Shown: positions 16,334-23,972 of the stretch, piece by piece | Position numbering within the stretch: the stretch's first letter is position 1 | Layout of the letters: every line of letters starts with the position of its first letter | NCBI GenBank assembly: GCA_965371445.1 | Contig: CBDUYN010000069.1 | Coordinates: 1 to 45,450, forward strand | Length of the DNA stretch: 45,450 nt | Reading direction: 5' to 3' | Origin: DASWIG01 sp965371445 | GTDB lineage: Bacteria > Acidobacteriota > Thermoanaerobaculia > Multivoradales > J023 | The notes under the pieces: model-generated | What the model was told of the DNA's origin: nothing | Databases searched by the model: none | What the model saw: the letters and a program-made list of their open reading frames with translations, nothing else | Position numbers and translations under genes: made by a program

Positions 16334-17410
16334 CTAGAAGCTCAGGTTGCTACGCCGGAATCCCCGCGCCGCACGGCCGAAAGCGCGTAGCTGACCGCAG
16401 GCCGCGCTGACGTCGTCGCCGCGGCGCGCCCGGGTCGACGCCGGCAGCCCCCGCTCGACGAGACGCCGGCGAAAGGCCTCGACCCGCCCCGGCGACGGCG
16501 CCTTCATGTCGTCGTCGAGGACCGGGTCCTCGTTCAAGGGGATGAGGTTGACCTTGGCCCGCTGGCGAGAAAGCAGCCGAGCGAGCGCGTCGGCGTCGTC
16601 GAGAGCGTCGTTGAAGCCCCGGATTACGACGTATTCAAACGTCAGCCGCTCTTTGGACGGCAGCGGAAACCGCTCCAGGACGGCCAACAGGTCGGCAAGC
16701 GGGTAGCGCTTGTTGATCGGCATCAAGGCGCTCCGCCGATCGTCGTCAGGGGCATGGAGCGAGATCGCAAGCCGCGGACGCTTCGGCCAGCGCATGAGCT
16801 CCTCGATGCCCGGGATCACTCCCGCCGTCGACACCGTGATCCGCCGCCAGGAGAGCTGCTCGAAGAGGACCTCCAGCGCGTCCGCGAGGTTCTCGAGGTT
16901 GAGCAGCGGCTCGCCCATGCCCATGAAGACCAGGTTCAGCCCCTCGGTCGTCCTTGCCTCTTCCACCGCCAGCACCTGGCCAACGATCTCGCCGGCGGTC
17001 AGGTCGCGCCCCGCCCCCCAGTAGCCCGTGACGCAGAAGCGGCAGGCGAGGGCACAGCCGGCCTGGGACGAGATGCAGAGCGTCCGCCGCCGCCCGTCGG
17101 GGATGTCGACGGCCTCGATGGTGGCGCCGTCGGCGAGTCGGAAGAGGTACTTCACGGTGCCGTCGGCCGACTCGTGGCGCGTCACGGCCGGCGGCCGCTC
17201 CAGGGTGAAGCGCGTGGCGAGCTCCGCGCGCATCGCCTTGCTCAGGTCGGTCATCGCCGCGAAGTCGCTCAAGCGGCGCTCGTAGAGGGCGCGGTAGACC
17301 TGCTCGACGCGGTAGGGACGGTCGACGTAAGGCTCAAGGAGGGGAGCGAGGCGGCGCCGCGGCAGCCCCAGGAGGCTGGGACGCTCGCTCGAAGCGGCTG
17401 GCTGAGTCAT
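16334..17410 (-). CDS. rlmN: dual-specificity 23S rRNA/tRNA methyltransferase (radical SAM)
   Basis: Methylates C2 of adenine 2503 in 23S rRNA and A37 in some tRNAs. The radical-SAM cluster motif is CALACRFC (Cys 119, 123, 126). GMGEPLLNLENL is the SAM-binding GEP motif, and SISLHAPDD-like and PLNEDP segments are present. The catalytic C-terminal Cys is in SAACGQL near residue 338. The 358-residue length is typical. The tail is Arg-rich (RAARGFRRSNLSF). The next gene upstream ends 16 bp before its start, so the two may be cotranscribed. Confidence 0.95.
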   Translation of the reverse strand: MTQPAASSERPSLLGLPRRRLAPLLEPYVDRPYRVEQVYRALYERRLSDFAAMTDLSKAMRAELATRFTLERPPAVTRHESADGTVKYLFRLADGATIEAVDIPDGRRRTLCISSQAGCALACRFCVTGYWGAGRDLTAGEIVGQVLAVEEARTTEGLNLVFMGMGEPLLNLENLADALEVLFEQLSWRRITVSTAGVIPGIEELMRWPKRPRLAISLHAPDDDRRSALMPINKRYPLADLLAVLERFPLPSKERLTFEYVVIRGFNDALDDADALARLLSRQRAKVNLIPLNEDPVLDDDMKAPSPGRVEAFRRRLVERGLPASTRARRGDDVSAACGQLRAFGRAARGFRRSNLSF

Positions 17411-17426
17411 CGACTTGGGGGACGAG

Positions 17427-17735
17427 TCAGGCGTGGCGGCGCCGGCGGACCGCGCGCGTGGGATCGATCCCGACCGAACGCAGGAACTCGACGTCGTCGC
17501 TGTTCAAGCGGAACTTCGGCCGTGCCGGCGGCTGGTGCCGAGCCGGCTCGCCGCGGGAGGTCAGCTCGAGGCGGGCCTCGTCTTCCTTGCCGTCGAGGAC
17601 GAGGTAGAGGGAGTAGCCCTCGCGGCTGATATTGCGCGCCGCGCCGTTGACTTCCGAGGAGCCGTGGATCGCCTGGATCAAGGCGCGCCCGAAGTCGTTT
17701 AGCATGCGGCGGATCTTCTCGTCCTGAGACCTCAA
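17427..17735 (-). CDS. conserved-looking small protein, unknown
   Basis: The 102-residue protein from TTG 17735 has a GAGGGG Shine-Dalgarno about 5 nt upstream. It begins with a helix (DEKIRRMLNDFGRALIQAIHGSSEVNGAARNISREG), then strands (YSLYLVLDGKEDEARLEL) and ends RLNSDDVEFLRSVGIDPTRAVRRRRHA. I do not recognise the family. It probably shares a transcript with rlmN. An internal ATG at 17704 is an alternative start but lacks a site. Confidence 0.6.
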   Translation of the reverse strand: MRSQDEKIRRMLNDFGRALIQAIHGSSEVNGAARNISREGYSLYLVLDGKEDEARLELTSRGEPARHQPPARPKFRLNSDDVEFLRSVGIDPTRAVRRRRHA

Positions 17736-17754
17736 AGCTTCCCCTCTGGCCTTC

Positions 17755-17776
17755 TCCGGGAAACGAGCTTCCCGGA
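17755..17776. other. hairpin between the divergent small gene and tatA
   Basis: TCCGGGAA and TTCCCGGA form an 8-bp stem around a 6-nt loop, upstream of both divergent genes. It could be an operator dyad. A terminator is unlikely because both genes point away from it. Confidence 0.4.
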
Positions 17777-17897
17777 AAAGCCGATTATCCCCCCCGCCCG
17801 CCAGGGTGTCAATCCGGCCGCCGGAAGCGCCATTCTGGCAGCTGCGCCTCCTCCCACGGCGCTCCGGCGCCGGCTATCGAACGCCCCGGTGTAGATC

Positions 17898-17906
17898 TGC
17901 TATACT
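17898..17906 (+). promoter_or_regulatory. extended -10 promoter for tatA
   Basis: TGCTATACT: a TATACT hexamer (17901-17906) with the TGN extension. No good -35 is seen, as is common for extended -10 promoters. The leader would be about 58 nt. Confidence 0.5.
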
Positions 17907-17970
17907 GGAGGCCATCGGTTCGGCCCGCCGCTTGTCGCGGGTGGGCTCCCGGCCGGTGGAGGAAAGACCA

Positions 17971-18162
17971 ATGATGGGCCTAGGCTTCCAAGAGCTCTTC
18001 CTGATACTGATCATCATCGTCGTGCTCTTCGGAGCCTCCCGCCTGCCGCAGCTCGGCCGCGGGCTCGGCGAGGGCATCAGCAACTTCAAGCGCGGTCTCA
18101 AAAGCGTCTCCGAAGACGACAAGCTGGAAGAAGGCAAGAGCGAGGCGGAGAAGCCCTCCTGA
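17971..18162 (+). CDS. tatA: Sec-independent translocase subunit TatA/TatE
   Basis: The 63-residue protein has the TatA layout: a short N-terminus with GFQELFLILIIIVVLFGASRLPQLGRGLGEG (membrane helix, then the FG hinge and amphipathic helix), and a charged tail with SEDDKLEEGKSEAEKPS. TatA oligomers form the pore for folded proteins with twin-Arg signals. ATG 17971 is chosen for its GGAGG site. A REP-type palindrome starts right at the stop and may terminate the transcript. No tatB or tatC is next to it. Confidence 0.93.
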   Translation: MMGLGFQELFLILIIIVVLFGASRLPQLGRGLGEGISNFKRGLKSVSEDDKLEEGKSEAEKPS

Positions 18163-18193
18163 CACCGTCCCCTTGGGGGGAGTGAGGGGGGAC
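18162..18193. repeat. CCCCTTGGGGGG-type REP, copy at the tatA stop
   Basis: ACCGTCCCCTTGGGGGGA, then GTGAGGGGGGAC. It is one of four copies within 1 kb (18162, 18885, 18918, and inverted at 19118). The CCCCTTGGGG core is self-complementary. Confidence 0.7.
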
Positions 18194-18195
18194 GT

Positions 18196-18969
18196 CTAGA
18201 GCTCGGCCAGACGGCTGGCGGCGCCGCTTTCGCGCCACGCCTCGCGGTAGTGCGCGACGTAGATCCCCAGGACCTTCTCGACGTAGCGCCGGGTCTCCCG
18301 GAAGGGCGGGACGCCGCCGTAGCGGCGGACGTTCGTGGGTCCGGCGTTGTACGCCGCCAGCACGAGCTCCAGGTCGCCGCCGTAGCGCTCCAGGAGGCGC
18401 CGGAGATAGCTCGCTCCGGCGTCGAGGTTGACCTCGGGCTCGGCCAGGCGTGCGCTTCTCGTGCCGGCGTAGGCCGGCATCACCTGCATGAGGCCGACCG
18501 CGCCGCGGCGCGACACCGCGCGCGCGTCGAAGCCCGACTCGGCCTCGACGATCGCCGCGACGAGCAGCGCGTCGACGCCGTGGCGCTCGGCGGCGCGGCG
18601 GATCGAAGCCGCGTAGGGGATCCCCTCGAGGACCATGGAACGGGCTTCGCTACCCGGGTAGTGACGCAGCACCTCGAAGCCCGCGGGACGCTCGCGGAGC
18701 GCTTCGCGAAGCGTCGTCGCCTCCGCGTCCGCCTCGGGCTCGACCCAGAGGGCGAGCTCCTCCAAGAGCTCGATCTCCTCGGCGCTCTGGGCGTCGAGGA
18801 CGAGCTCCGCGGCCGTGTTCGAAGGAGCCGCGCTCACGAAAATCGCGCAGAAGACGACAGGGACGAGCGCTCCATGCCGCCAGACCACCGTCCCCTTGGG
18901 GGGAGCGAGGGGGGATGACACCGTCCCCTTGGGGGGACCGAGGGGGGAAGACACAGTCTTGGATTGCAT
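18196..18969 (-). CDS. lytic transglycosylase (SLT domain), N-terminus built from REP sequence
   Basis: The C-terminal SLT domain (about residues 110-240) has the catalytic Glu in AAIVEAESGFDARAVS, then GAVGLMQVMP, NLDAGASYLRRLLERYGGDLELVLAAYNAGP and a YVEKVLGIY tail. This family cleaves peptidoglycan between MurNAc and GlcNAc. ATG 18969 has a GAGGAAAG site, but the first 28 residues then include SPLGPPKGTV and SPLAPPKGTV, which are translated REP palindromes. They are followed by a hydrophobic VPVVFCAIFVSAAPS signal-like segment. A GTG at the second GTVV would give a normal signal peptide. A REP pair seems to have been inserted at the 5' end. Confidence 0.85.
   Translation of the reverse strand: MQSKTVSSPLGPPKGTVSSPLAPPKGTVVWRHGALVPVVFCAIFVSAAPSNTAAELVLDAQSAEEIELLEELALWVEPEADAEATTLREALRERPAGFEVLRHYPGSEARSMVLEGIPYAASIRRAAERHGVDALLVAAIVEAESGFDARAVSRRGAVGLMQVMPAYAGTRSARLAEPEVNLDAGASYLRRLLERYGGDLELVLAAYNAGPTNVRRYGGVPPFRETRRYVEKVLGIYVAHYREAWRESGAASRLAEL
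18885..18953. repeat. two tandem CCCCTTGGGGGG-type REPs inside the transglycosylase 5' end
   Basis: Copies at about 18885-18917 and 18918-18953, in direct orientation. They lie between a good ribosome site and the signal-peptide region of the transglycosylase and are in frame with it. Confidence 0.75.
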
Positions 18970-19117
18970 ACTTTCCTCGATCGGAAGTGGAAGACCCCCA
19001 GTCAGGGCACGAGACCCCAAGAGGAGGTACGAAAAGTCTGTAGGTTGGGTTTTTTGAGGGCGGCGCCGCTCAGGTGGGGCGCCACCTTCGCCGGCCAGCG
19101 GGACTCGAGCTGGCTGT

Positions 19118-19152
19118 GTCGTCCCCCCTCGTTCCCCCCAAGGGGACGGTGG
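19118..19152. repeat. CCCCTTGGGGGG-type REP, inverted copy
   Basis: Reverse complement of the preceding copies, in the gene-free stretch 18970-19290. Confidence 0.7.
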
Positions 19153-19180
19153 CCGAGCTGAAGTTGACTAGCAAGAACCA

Positions 19181-19266
19181 GGCCAACCGGGGCCGGCCAA
19201 CCGGGGCCGGCCAACCGGGGCCGGCCAACCGGGGGCCGGCCAACCGGGGGCCGGCCAACCGGGGCC
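19181..19266. repeat. 14/15-bp tandem repeat, six units
   Basis: GGCCAACCGGGGCC repeated in tandem: lengths 14, 14, 14, 15, 15, 14. Each unit contains CCGG-type self-complementary GC-rich sequence. It lies between the inverted REP and the Fis-type gene stop and is not convincingly coding. Confidence 0.85.
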
Positions 19267-19290
19267 GAGCCTGAGGCCGCGACGCGGCCT

Positions 19291-19566
19291 TCAGATCTTG
19301 ATCCCGGCCCGGCGGGCATGACGCCGCGCCGCGCGCGGGTTGTATTCCTCGCTGGCGATTCCGAGATCGGAAACCTTGTTCCGGAGCGTGTTGCGGTGCA
19401 CGCCCAGGGAGCGCGCCGAGCGGCCGAGGTTGCCGTCGTTCGAGCGGATGGAAGCGACGATGAACTGCTTCTCGAACTCGCGTCTCGCCTGGGCGAGGGT
19501 CACACCCTGCTCGACGAGCTCGTCGACGATCTCGAGAAGCTGTCCTTTCAGGTTGTTCTGCGTCAT
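19291..19566 (-). CDS. Fis-type HTH DNA-binding protein
   Basis: The 91-residue protein starts at ATG 19566 (MTQNNLKGQLLEIVDELVEQG). The N-terminal half is a helix pair, and the C-terminal half carries the Fis/NtrC-type HTH: SIRSNDGNLGRSARSLGVHRNTLRNKVSDLGI. The layout matches E. coli Fis (98 residues) or the detached DNA-binding part of an NtrC-type regulator. The tail (NPRAARRHARRAGIKI) is basic. It lies 70 bp after the LysM gene and may be cotranscribed. Confidence 0.8.
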   Translation of the reverse strand: MTQNNLKGQLLEIVDELVEQGVTLAQARREFEKQFIVASIRSNDGNLGRSARSLGVHRNTLRNKVSDLGIASEEYNPRAARRHARRAGIKI

Positions 19567-19636
19567 GGCATTCTCAGGATCCGCGCGACGAAGCGTACCA
19601 CAGCCGAGAGTGGCCGTGCAGTCATCAAAGAAGATC

Positions 19637-20851
19637 CTATTTGAGGACCAAGCCGTCTCCCACGTAGATGGCATAGCGGGAGCGCAGGATCCTGGCGAGC
19701 GAGCTTTTCTCGAAGACCGAGAGCACGCCGATCTCCCCGAGGACGATCGCCGGGTACTCGCCCGGGGTCTGGCGGTAAATCGTGTAGATGTCGCCCGGCG
19801 CGACGTCTTCCGCGAAGCCGTGGTCGATCAGGACCAGGTGGCCGGCCCCCAGCGTATAGACCTTGTCGCGGGTGGCGATGATGGTGGCCCCCTGCGCGAG
19901 CTCTTCTTTGGAAGACGGGAAGTTGACCGGACGCAGCGGTGTGACCCGCCGCAGCGGAACCGGCTCCGGCTCGAAGGGCTTCAACCCGGTGCCCAACAGG
20001 ATCGGATCGCAGAGGAAGGAGATCTCGGCGATCGCCGAGCTCTCCTGGACGGAAAGCACCCGCAGCCGGCCCTGGTAGCGGTAGAAGCGCCCGATGGTCT
20101 TTCCCGTCACCGGGTGGATCACCTTGTCCTCAGGGTTCACCGCCGTCAAGAGCATTCCGGGCGAGAGTCCGTCGGCGCTACCTCCCTTCAGGTAGACGAT
20201 GTCTCCCAATCCGAGGAGGAGCTTGCGGGCGGCCTTGCCGCTCCAGAGCGAGCTCTGGACCGCGCCGGCCCCCAACGGATTGAGGGTCGGGGTCATGAAG
20301 TTGTGCTCGGAGGCCGTGACCGAATAGGGGAGCTCCTCGTTGAGCTCGCCGACGTAGCCCGTGCAATAGATGTCGGACTCGAAGCCCAGGGGAACCGGGG
20401 CCTCGCTGACCTCTTCAGGCTTCGTAGAGAAGAGGTCCGAAGAGTCTTCCGGAGCGATCTCCTCGGTCCGGTAGGGGTCGTCCGCCGACGGCATCCCCGG
20501 CTCGGGGAGCTCGGAGATCGACGGCCCGGCGACACCCTCCGCCCCCGTCATGGCGGCTGGCGAGACGAAGATCGGGTCGCCCGGATAGATCCATTCGGCG
20601 TCGAGGACGTACTTGTTCTGCTCCCAGAGCTGGGGCCACAGGTAGGGGTCGCCCAGCACCCGCTCGGCGATCGACCACAGGGTGTCGCCCGGCTCGACGG
20701 TGATGACCTGGGCGCCTTCCGGAGGTGCCGGAGCGTCCCAGGCGCTCCAGTGGTCGCCGACCTGATGGATCGGCGGCTGGGCCCCGGCCGCTGTCGCCAT
20801 CGCCACGACAGCCAGGAGCGTGCAAAGCACCAGACAACCACGTACGTTCAT
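19637..20851 (-). CDS. exported LysM-domain protein
   Basis: Start at ATG 20851, preceded by GGGAGG, giving 404 residues. A signal peptide (MNVRGCLVLCTLLAVVAMATAAGA) is followed by a LysM domain near residues 48-96 (ITVEPGDTLWSIAERVLGDPYLWPQLWEQNKYV, then WIYPGDPIFV). LysM binds peptidoglycan GlcNAc. The remainder (about 180-404) is strand-rich with repeated GDIVYLKGG / GDIYTIYRQ / GEIGVLSV turns, of the type seen in LysM proteins with unknown C-terminal beta modules. No catalytic motif was recognised. It is probably periplasmic. Confidence 0.85.
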   Translation of the reverse strand: MNVRGCLVLCTLLAVVAMATAAGAQPPIHQVGDHWSAWDAPAPPEGAQVITVEPGDTLWSIAERVLGDPYLWPQLWEQNKYVLDAEWIYPGDPIFVSPAAMTGAEGVAGPSISELPEPGMPSADDPYRTEEIAPEDSSDLFSTKPEEVSEAPVPLGFESDIYCTGYVGELNEELPYSVTASEHNFMTPTLNPLGAGAVQSSLWSGKAARKLLLGLGDIVYLKGGSADGLSPGMLLTAVNPEDKVIHPVTGKTIGRFYRYQGRLRVLSVQESSAIAEISFLCDPILLGTGLKPFEPEPVPLRRVTPLRPVNFPSSKEELAQGATIIATRDKVYTLGAGHLVLIDHGFAEDVAPGDIYTIYRQTPGEYPAIVLGEIGVLSVFEKSSLARILRSRYAIYVGDGLVLK

Positions 20852-20982
20852 CTCGTTGCCTCCCGACGGCAGCGTGCGCCGTCGTCTTTTTTCCGGGCCA
20901 GCCGGCCATCGTCCTGTGACTTGCCGGAACGGACCTCGTACCGATACAGAATTACCCATAGGTCCATGAAACACCCGCCTCA

Positions 20983-21011
20983 CGGTATCCGTTTCGGGGC
21001 CCCTCTGTCAA
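20983..21011 (-). promoter_or_regulatory. possible promoter of the LysM gene
   Basis: On the minus strand a perfect TTGACA (21011-21006) is followed after 16-17 nt by GATACCG. The leader to ATG 20851 would be about 125 nt. The rest of 20852-21417 shows no gene I would support. Confidence 0.35.
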
Positions 21012-21417
21012 GGCGTAGGGTCGCGAAGCCCTTTATCGGTGGGTATTTAGCCACATTCGCGGAGTCGTTTCGGGGGATCGCGAGCCCAAGAGAGGTCCAA
21101 AAACCGGACTTACGCGATCTCGACCGCTACGGATGGGGGCTCCGGACCCATCCGACGCACACATCTTGGGGTGACCCCCTTGCCAGAGACCGGGTTGGAG
21201 AGGCTAGAACCCTTCCGGCATTCGCCGGCGGAGGCCGCCGAACGGTGATCCGCCGAGCGGCGCTATGCCCCCACGTTCGCCGCTCTGACCCGTCTCGCCG
21301 AGGTGAGCCGCGACTCGGCCCCGCGCGATCCGGACGAGGACCCGATCTCGCTGATCCGTTCGGGGTGCGGCTAGGCTTGGCGTCGCTGAAAACGCCGCAC
21401 CCCCACTCGACTTCGGT

Positions 21418-21906
21418 TCAGGTCGATTGCTTGAGCTTCAACGTCTGCCGCAGCACCGGTAAGACGGCTTTGTCCTTGTCCCGATTTGCCGCCTCCTTGC
21501 TCTCAATCACCAGCTGGAGGTCAAGAACGCGGATGCTCAGGCCGCCGATCTCGCGTTCGTGGGTTCGATCGATCAGGTCCTCGTACGTCAAGCCCGGAGC
21601 GATGCTGAGCAGGATGTCGAGAGGGCGATATTTCGTATGCAACAGATGCCGTCGCATGGTGGCGAGCCGTGGGACGTCGGGCTCGATGCGACGCCCTGCA
21701 GGGTCTCGGTAGATGGCCCCCAGCTCCCGGAGTGCCTGGTCCAAAGGGCCGAGATTGTCATTGACACGGCTGTAGACGATGTCGAGATCGAAGGTGGAGA
21801 TTGGAGCACCCTCGAGGACGGCCGCCACGCCTCCGACAACGATGAAGTCCACCCGGTGGCGGACCAGCACTTCCAGGATGCTGAAAAAGTCACGACCGAC
21901 GGCCAC
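21418..21906 (-). CDS. nucleotidyltransferase-fold protein (AbiEii/MNT-like)
   Basis: From GTG 21906 the 162-residue protein has the minimal nucleotidyltransferase core: VDFIVVGGVAAVLEGAPISTFDLDIVYSR, where GG and the D-x-D pair would bind metal and NTP. It then has LRELGAIYRDPAGRRIEPDVPRL and LDLQLVIESKEAANRDKDKAVLPVLRQ, typical of AbiEii-like proteins. Some relatives act as toxins that modify tRNA, others as antitoxins; the role here is open. It overlaps the small upstream gene by 17 nt, which supports a paired function. Confidence 0.75.
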   Translation of the reverse strand: MAVGRDFFSILEVLVRHRVDFIVVGGVAAVLEGAPISTFDLDIVYSRVNDNLGPLDQALRELGAIYRDPAGRRIEPDVPRLATMRRHLLHTKYRPLDILLSIAPGLTYEDLIDRTHEREIGGLSIRVLDLQLVIESKEAANRDKDKAVLPVLRQTLKLKQST

Positions 21907-22099
21907 GGCGGAGCGCCTCGGCGGTCTCGACGAAGTCCTCAAGAACCTCCAACCGTTGGGTTGCGGTAAGGCCAAGCGACCAGTGGATCAGGCTCAGGTC
22001 GACCCCGTCGGGAGACTCCCAGGCTTCTATTTCCCGCTCAGGGTGGGTCGCTGGTCCTGGCTTCGGTTGCACCGACGTTCTTGAAGCGGCTGAGGACAT
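21890..22099 (-). CDS. small partner of the nucleotidyltransferase (putative toxin-antitoxin member)
   Basis: The 69-residue protein contains DGVDLSLIHWSLGLTATQRLEVLEDFVETAEALRRGR, a helical pattern seen in small genes placed before AbiEii-like nucleotidyltransferases. Its stop is within the next gene. A TAGTAT hexamer lies 6 nt before ATG 22099 with no Shine-Dalgarno. Confidence 0.6.
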   Translation of the reverse strand: MSSAASRTSVQPKPGPATHPEREIEAWESPDGVDLSLIHWSLGLTATQRLEVLEDFVETAEALRRGRRS

Positions 22100-22105
22100 G
22101 AACCG

Positions 22106-22111
22106 ATACTA
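22106..22111 (-). promoter_or_regulatory. TAGTAT -10 hexamer, 6 nt from start codon
   Basis: Minus-strand TAGTAT, a 6-nt gap, then ATG 22099. It fits the leaderless pattern in this window. Confidence 0.4.
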
Positions 22112-22164
22112 CCATTGATGGGCGCTCTCGAGGCTGCGGAGCGGAAAGTCGAGCTCGGCGACGG

Positions 22165-22345
22165 CCGTCTCCGCGGCGAGCGTCCGCGCATTCTCGGCTG
22201 CCTGTGGGATTCGAGCATCTTCCCGGGCCGCGCGCCCGCCGGCAAGGTCCTGCTGCGGGCGATGATCGGCGGCGCCCACGACCCCGAGGCCGTCGAGCTC
22301 GACGACGAGACCCTCCTGGCGACCGTGCGCCGCGACCTCGAAAGC
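22165..22345 (+). pseudogene. protoporphyrinogen oxidase (HemY/HemG-type) C-terminal fragment
   Basis: One frame reads ILGCLWDSSIFPGRAP then GKVLLRAMIGGAHDPEAVELDDETLLATVRRDLE. LG-LWDSSIFPGRAP-G--LLR-MIGG is characteristic of oxygen-dependent protoporphyrinogen oxidase near its C-terminal third. About 60 codons remain, with neither the FAD-binding N-terminus nor the last segment. It breaks off into the leader of the glycerate kinase gene. Confidence 0.7.
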
Positions 22346-22430
22346 CACCATGGACCAGCGTCAGGGTCGACACCAGGATCTGGACTGCCAGGGTGATACA
22401 GTCAGTCTGAACGGGCGTAGGATGGCAGGC

Positions 22431-23585
22431 ATGAAGGTCCTCATTGCACCGCAGGCGTTCAAGAGCAGCCTCTCTGCTCTCGAGGTCGCGAAGGCGATCA
22501 AAGAGGGGGTCCGGCGGATCGTACCCGACGCTGAAACGGAGCTCGTGCCCGTGGCCGACGGCGGCGACGGGACGCTGGAAACGCTGGTCGAGATCACCGC
22601 CGGCGAGATACGGGAGACCGAGGTCACAGGTCCGCTCGGCGACAAAGTCGTCGCCGCCTGGGGCGCCCTGGGCGACGGAGAGACGGCGCTGCTGGAGATG
22701 GCGGGCTCGTCGGGGCTCGCCCTGGTGCCGGCCGGCGAGCGCAATCCGCTGACCGCGACCACCTATGGCCTGGGTGAGCTGATGGTCGCCGCCCTCGACG
22801 CCGGCTTCCGGCGATTCATCGTCGGCATCGGCGGCAGCGCCACCAACGACGCGGGTGCCGGAATGGCCCAGGCGTTGGGGGTCCGGCTCCTCGACGGCGA
22901 CGGTCACGAGCTCGCCGTCGGCGGGGCGGCGTTGGCGGAGCTCGAGCGCATCGACATGTCGGGGCTCGATCCGCGTATCGCCGCCAGCGAGATCGCGGTG
23001 GCCTGCGACGTCTCGAACCCGCTGACCGGCCCCGAGGGCGCCGCCGCGGTCTACGGACCGCAGAAGGGCGCGACGCCGGAGATGGTGGCGCAGCTCGACC
23101 GCGCCCTCACGCACTTCGCGGAGGTGGTGAAACGCGACCTCGGCGGCGACGTCGACGACGTGCCCGGAGCGGGCGCCGCCGGCGGGCTCGGCGGCGGCCT
23201 CGTCGCTTTCCTGGGCGCCACGCTGCGAGCCGGGGTGGACATCGTCCTCGACACCATCGGCCTGGACCGTCACCTCGAAGGCGCCGATCTGGTCATCACC
23301 GGCGAGGGACAGCTCGATTCTCAGACGGTCTACAACAAGGCGCCCATCGGGGTTGCGCGGCGTGCGAAGCAGCGGGGAATTCCGGTCATTGCCGTCTGCG
23401 GCTCCTTCGGAGAGCGCTTCACCGACGTCCACGAGCACGGCATCGACGCGGCGTCCGCGATCGTGTGCGCTCCGGAGATGACGCTGAAAGAAGCCTCCGA
23501 ACGGGCCAGGGAGCTGATCGCGTCCGCGACCGAGGAGGCGATGCGGTACATGAGGATCGGAGTGCAGGTGTTCGGTGCGGATTGA
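22431..23585 (+). CDS. glycerate 2-kinase (GlxK/GarK type)
   Basis: ATP-dependent phosphorylation of glycerate in the cytoplasm. ATG 22431 is chosen for the AGGATGG site 9 nt upstream, giving 384 residues, normal for the family. Landmarks are MKVLIAPQAFKSSLSALEVAKAIKEG, PVADGGDGTLETLVE, GIGGSATNDAGAGMAQALG and DLVITGEGQLDSQTVYNKAPIGVARRAK. The gene appears intact despite the pseudogene just before it. Confidence 0.93.
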   Translation: MKVLIAPQAFKSSLSALEVAKAIKEGVRRIVPDAETELVPVADGGDGTLETLVEITAGEIRETEVTGPLGDKVVAAWGALGDGETALLEMAGSSGLALVPAGERNPLTATTYGLGELMVAALDAGFRRFIVGIGGSATNDAGAGMAQALGVRLLDGDGHELAVGGAALAELERIDMSGLDPRIAASEIAVACDVSNPLTGPEGAAAVYGPQKGATPEMVAQLDRALTHFAEVVKRDLGGDVDDVPGAGAAGGLGGGLVAFLGATLRAGVDIVLDTIGLDRHLEGADLVITGEGQLDSQTVYNKAPIGVARRAKQRGIPVIAVCGSFGERFTDVHEHGIDAASAIVCAPEMTLKEASERARELIASATEEAMRYMRIGVQVFGAD

Positions 23586-23617
23586 AGCCGTTCGTTGAGA
23601 ACGAAAGGAGTGGATCT

Positions 23618-23944
23618 ATGTCAGAAGAGGACCAGTCCCAGAAGATCGCAGAGGCAGTCGAGAACCACCAGGGTCTGTGGTTGACCATCACGAACGTCCG
23701 GCTGAAGGCAGCCTCCAAAACCACCGTAGAGGTCCAGGTTCAAGGTGATGCGGGTGAGGCCGCCGATGGCGGCCCGACGTGGCTGGAGTGTAAGGAATGC
23801 ACGAGCGATGCCGCCGGCATCACGGCTGCCAAGCTCTACGACAAGGTTGTGGAGGCACTGAAGAACAACAGGAAAGTGAGGGGTCAACTCAAGTTCGGCC
23901 TTGAAGGACTCGTAATCCTGGAGGTTGAAGTCCACTACCAGTAA
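23618..23944 (+). CDS. small unknown protein preceding the SIR2-STAND gene
   Basis: The 108-residue protein starts at ATG 23618 with an AAAGGAG site. It opens with SEEDQSQKIAEAVENHQGLWLTITNVRL (helix then strand), has a CKEC pair near residue 65, a helix AGITAAKLYDKVVEALKNNRK and ends in paired strands (LVILEVEVHYQ). I do not recognise the family. It lies 28 bp before the SIR2-STAND gene on the same strand, so cotranscription is likely. It could be a sensor, adaptor or antitoxin-like partner. Confidence 0.6.
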   Translation: MSEEDQSQKIAEAVENHQGLWLTITNVRLKAASKTTVEVQVQGDAGEAADGGPTWLECKECTSDAAGITAAKLYDKVVEALKNNRKVRGQLKFGLEGLVILEVEVHYQ

Positions 23945-23972
23945 GGCCACACGCTGGAAACGGAGCTACCCG

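Noticed and set aside
19002..19319. Frame of VGRPPVGRP-type repeats
   Set aside because: Produced by the 14/15-bp tandem repeat and inverted REP; no start site or family.
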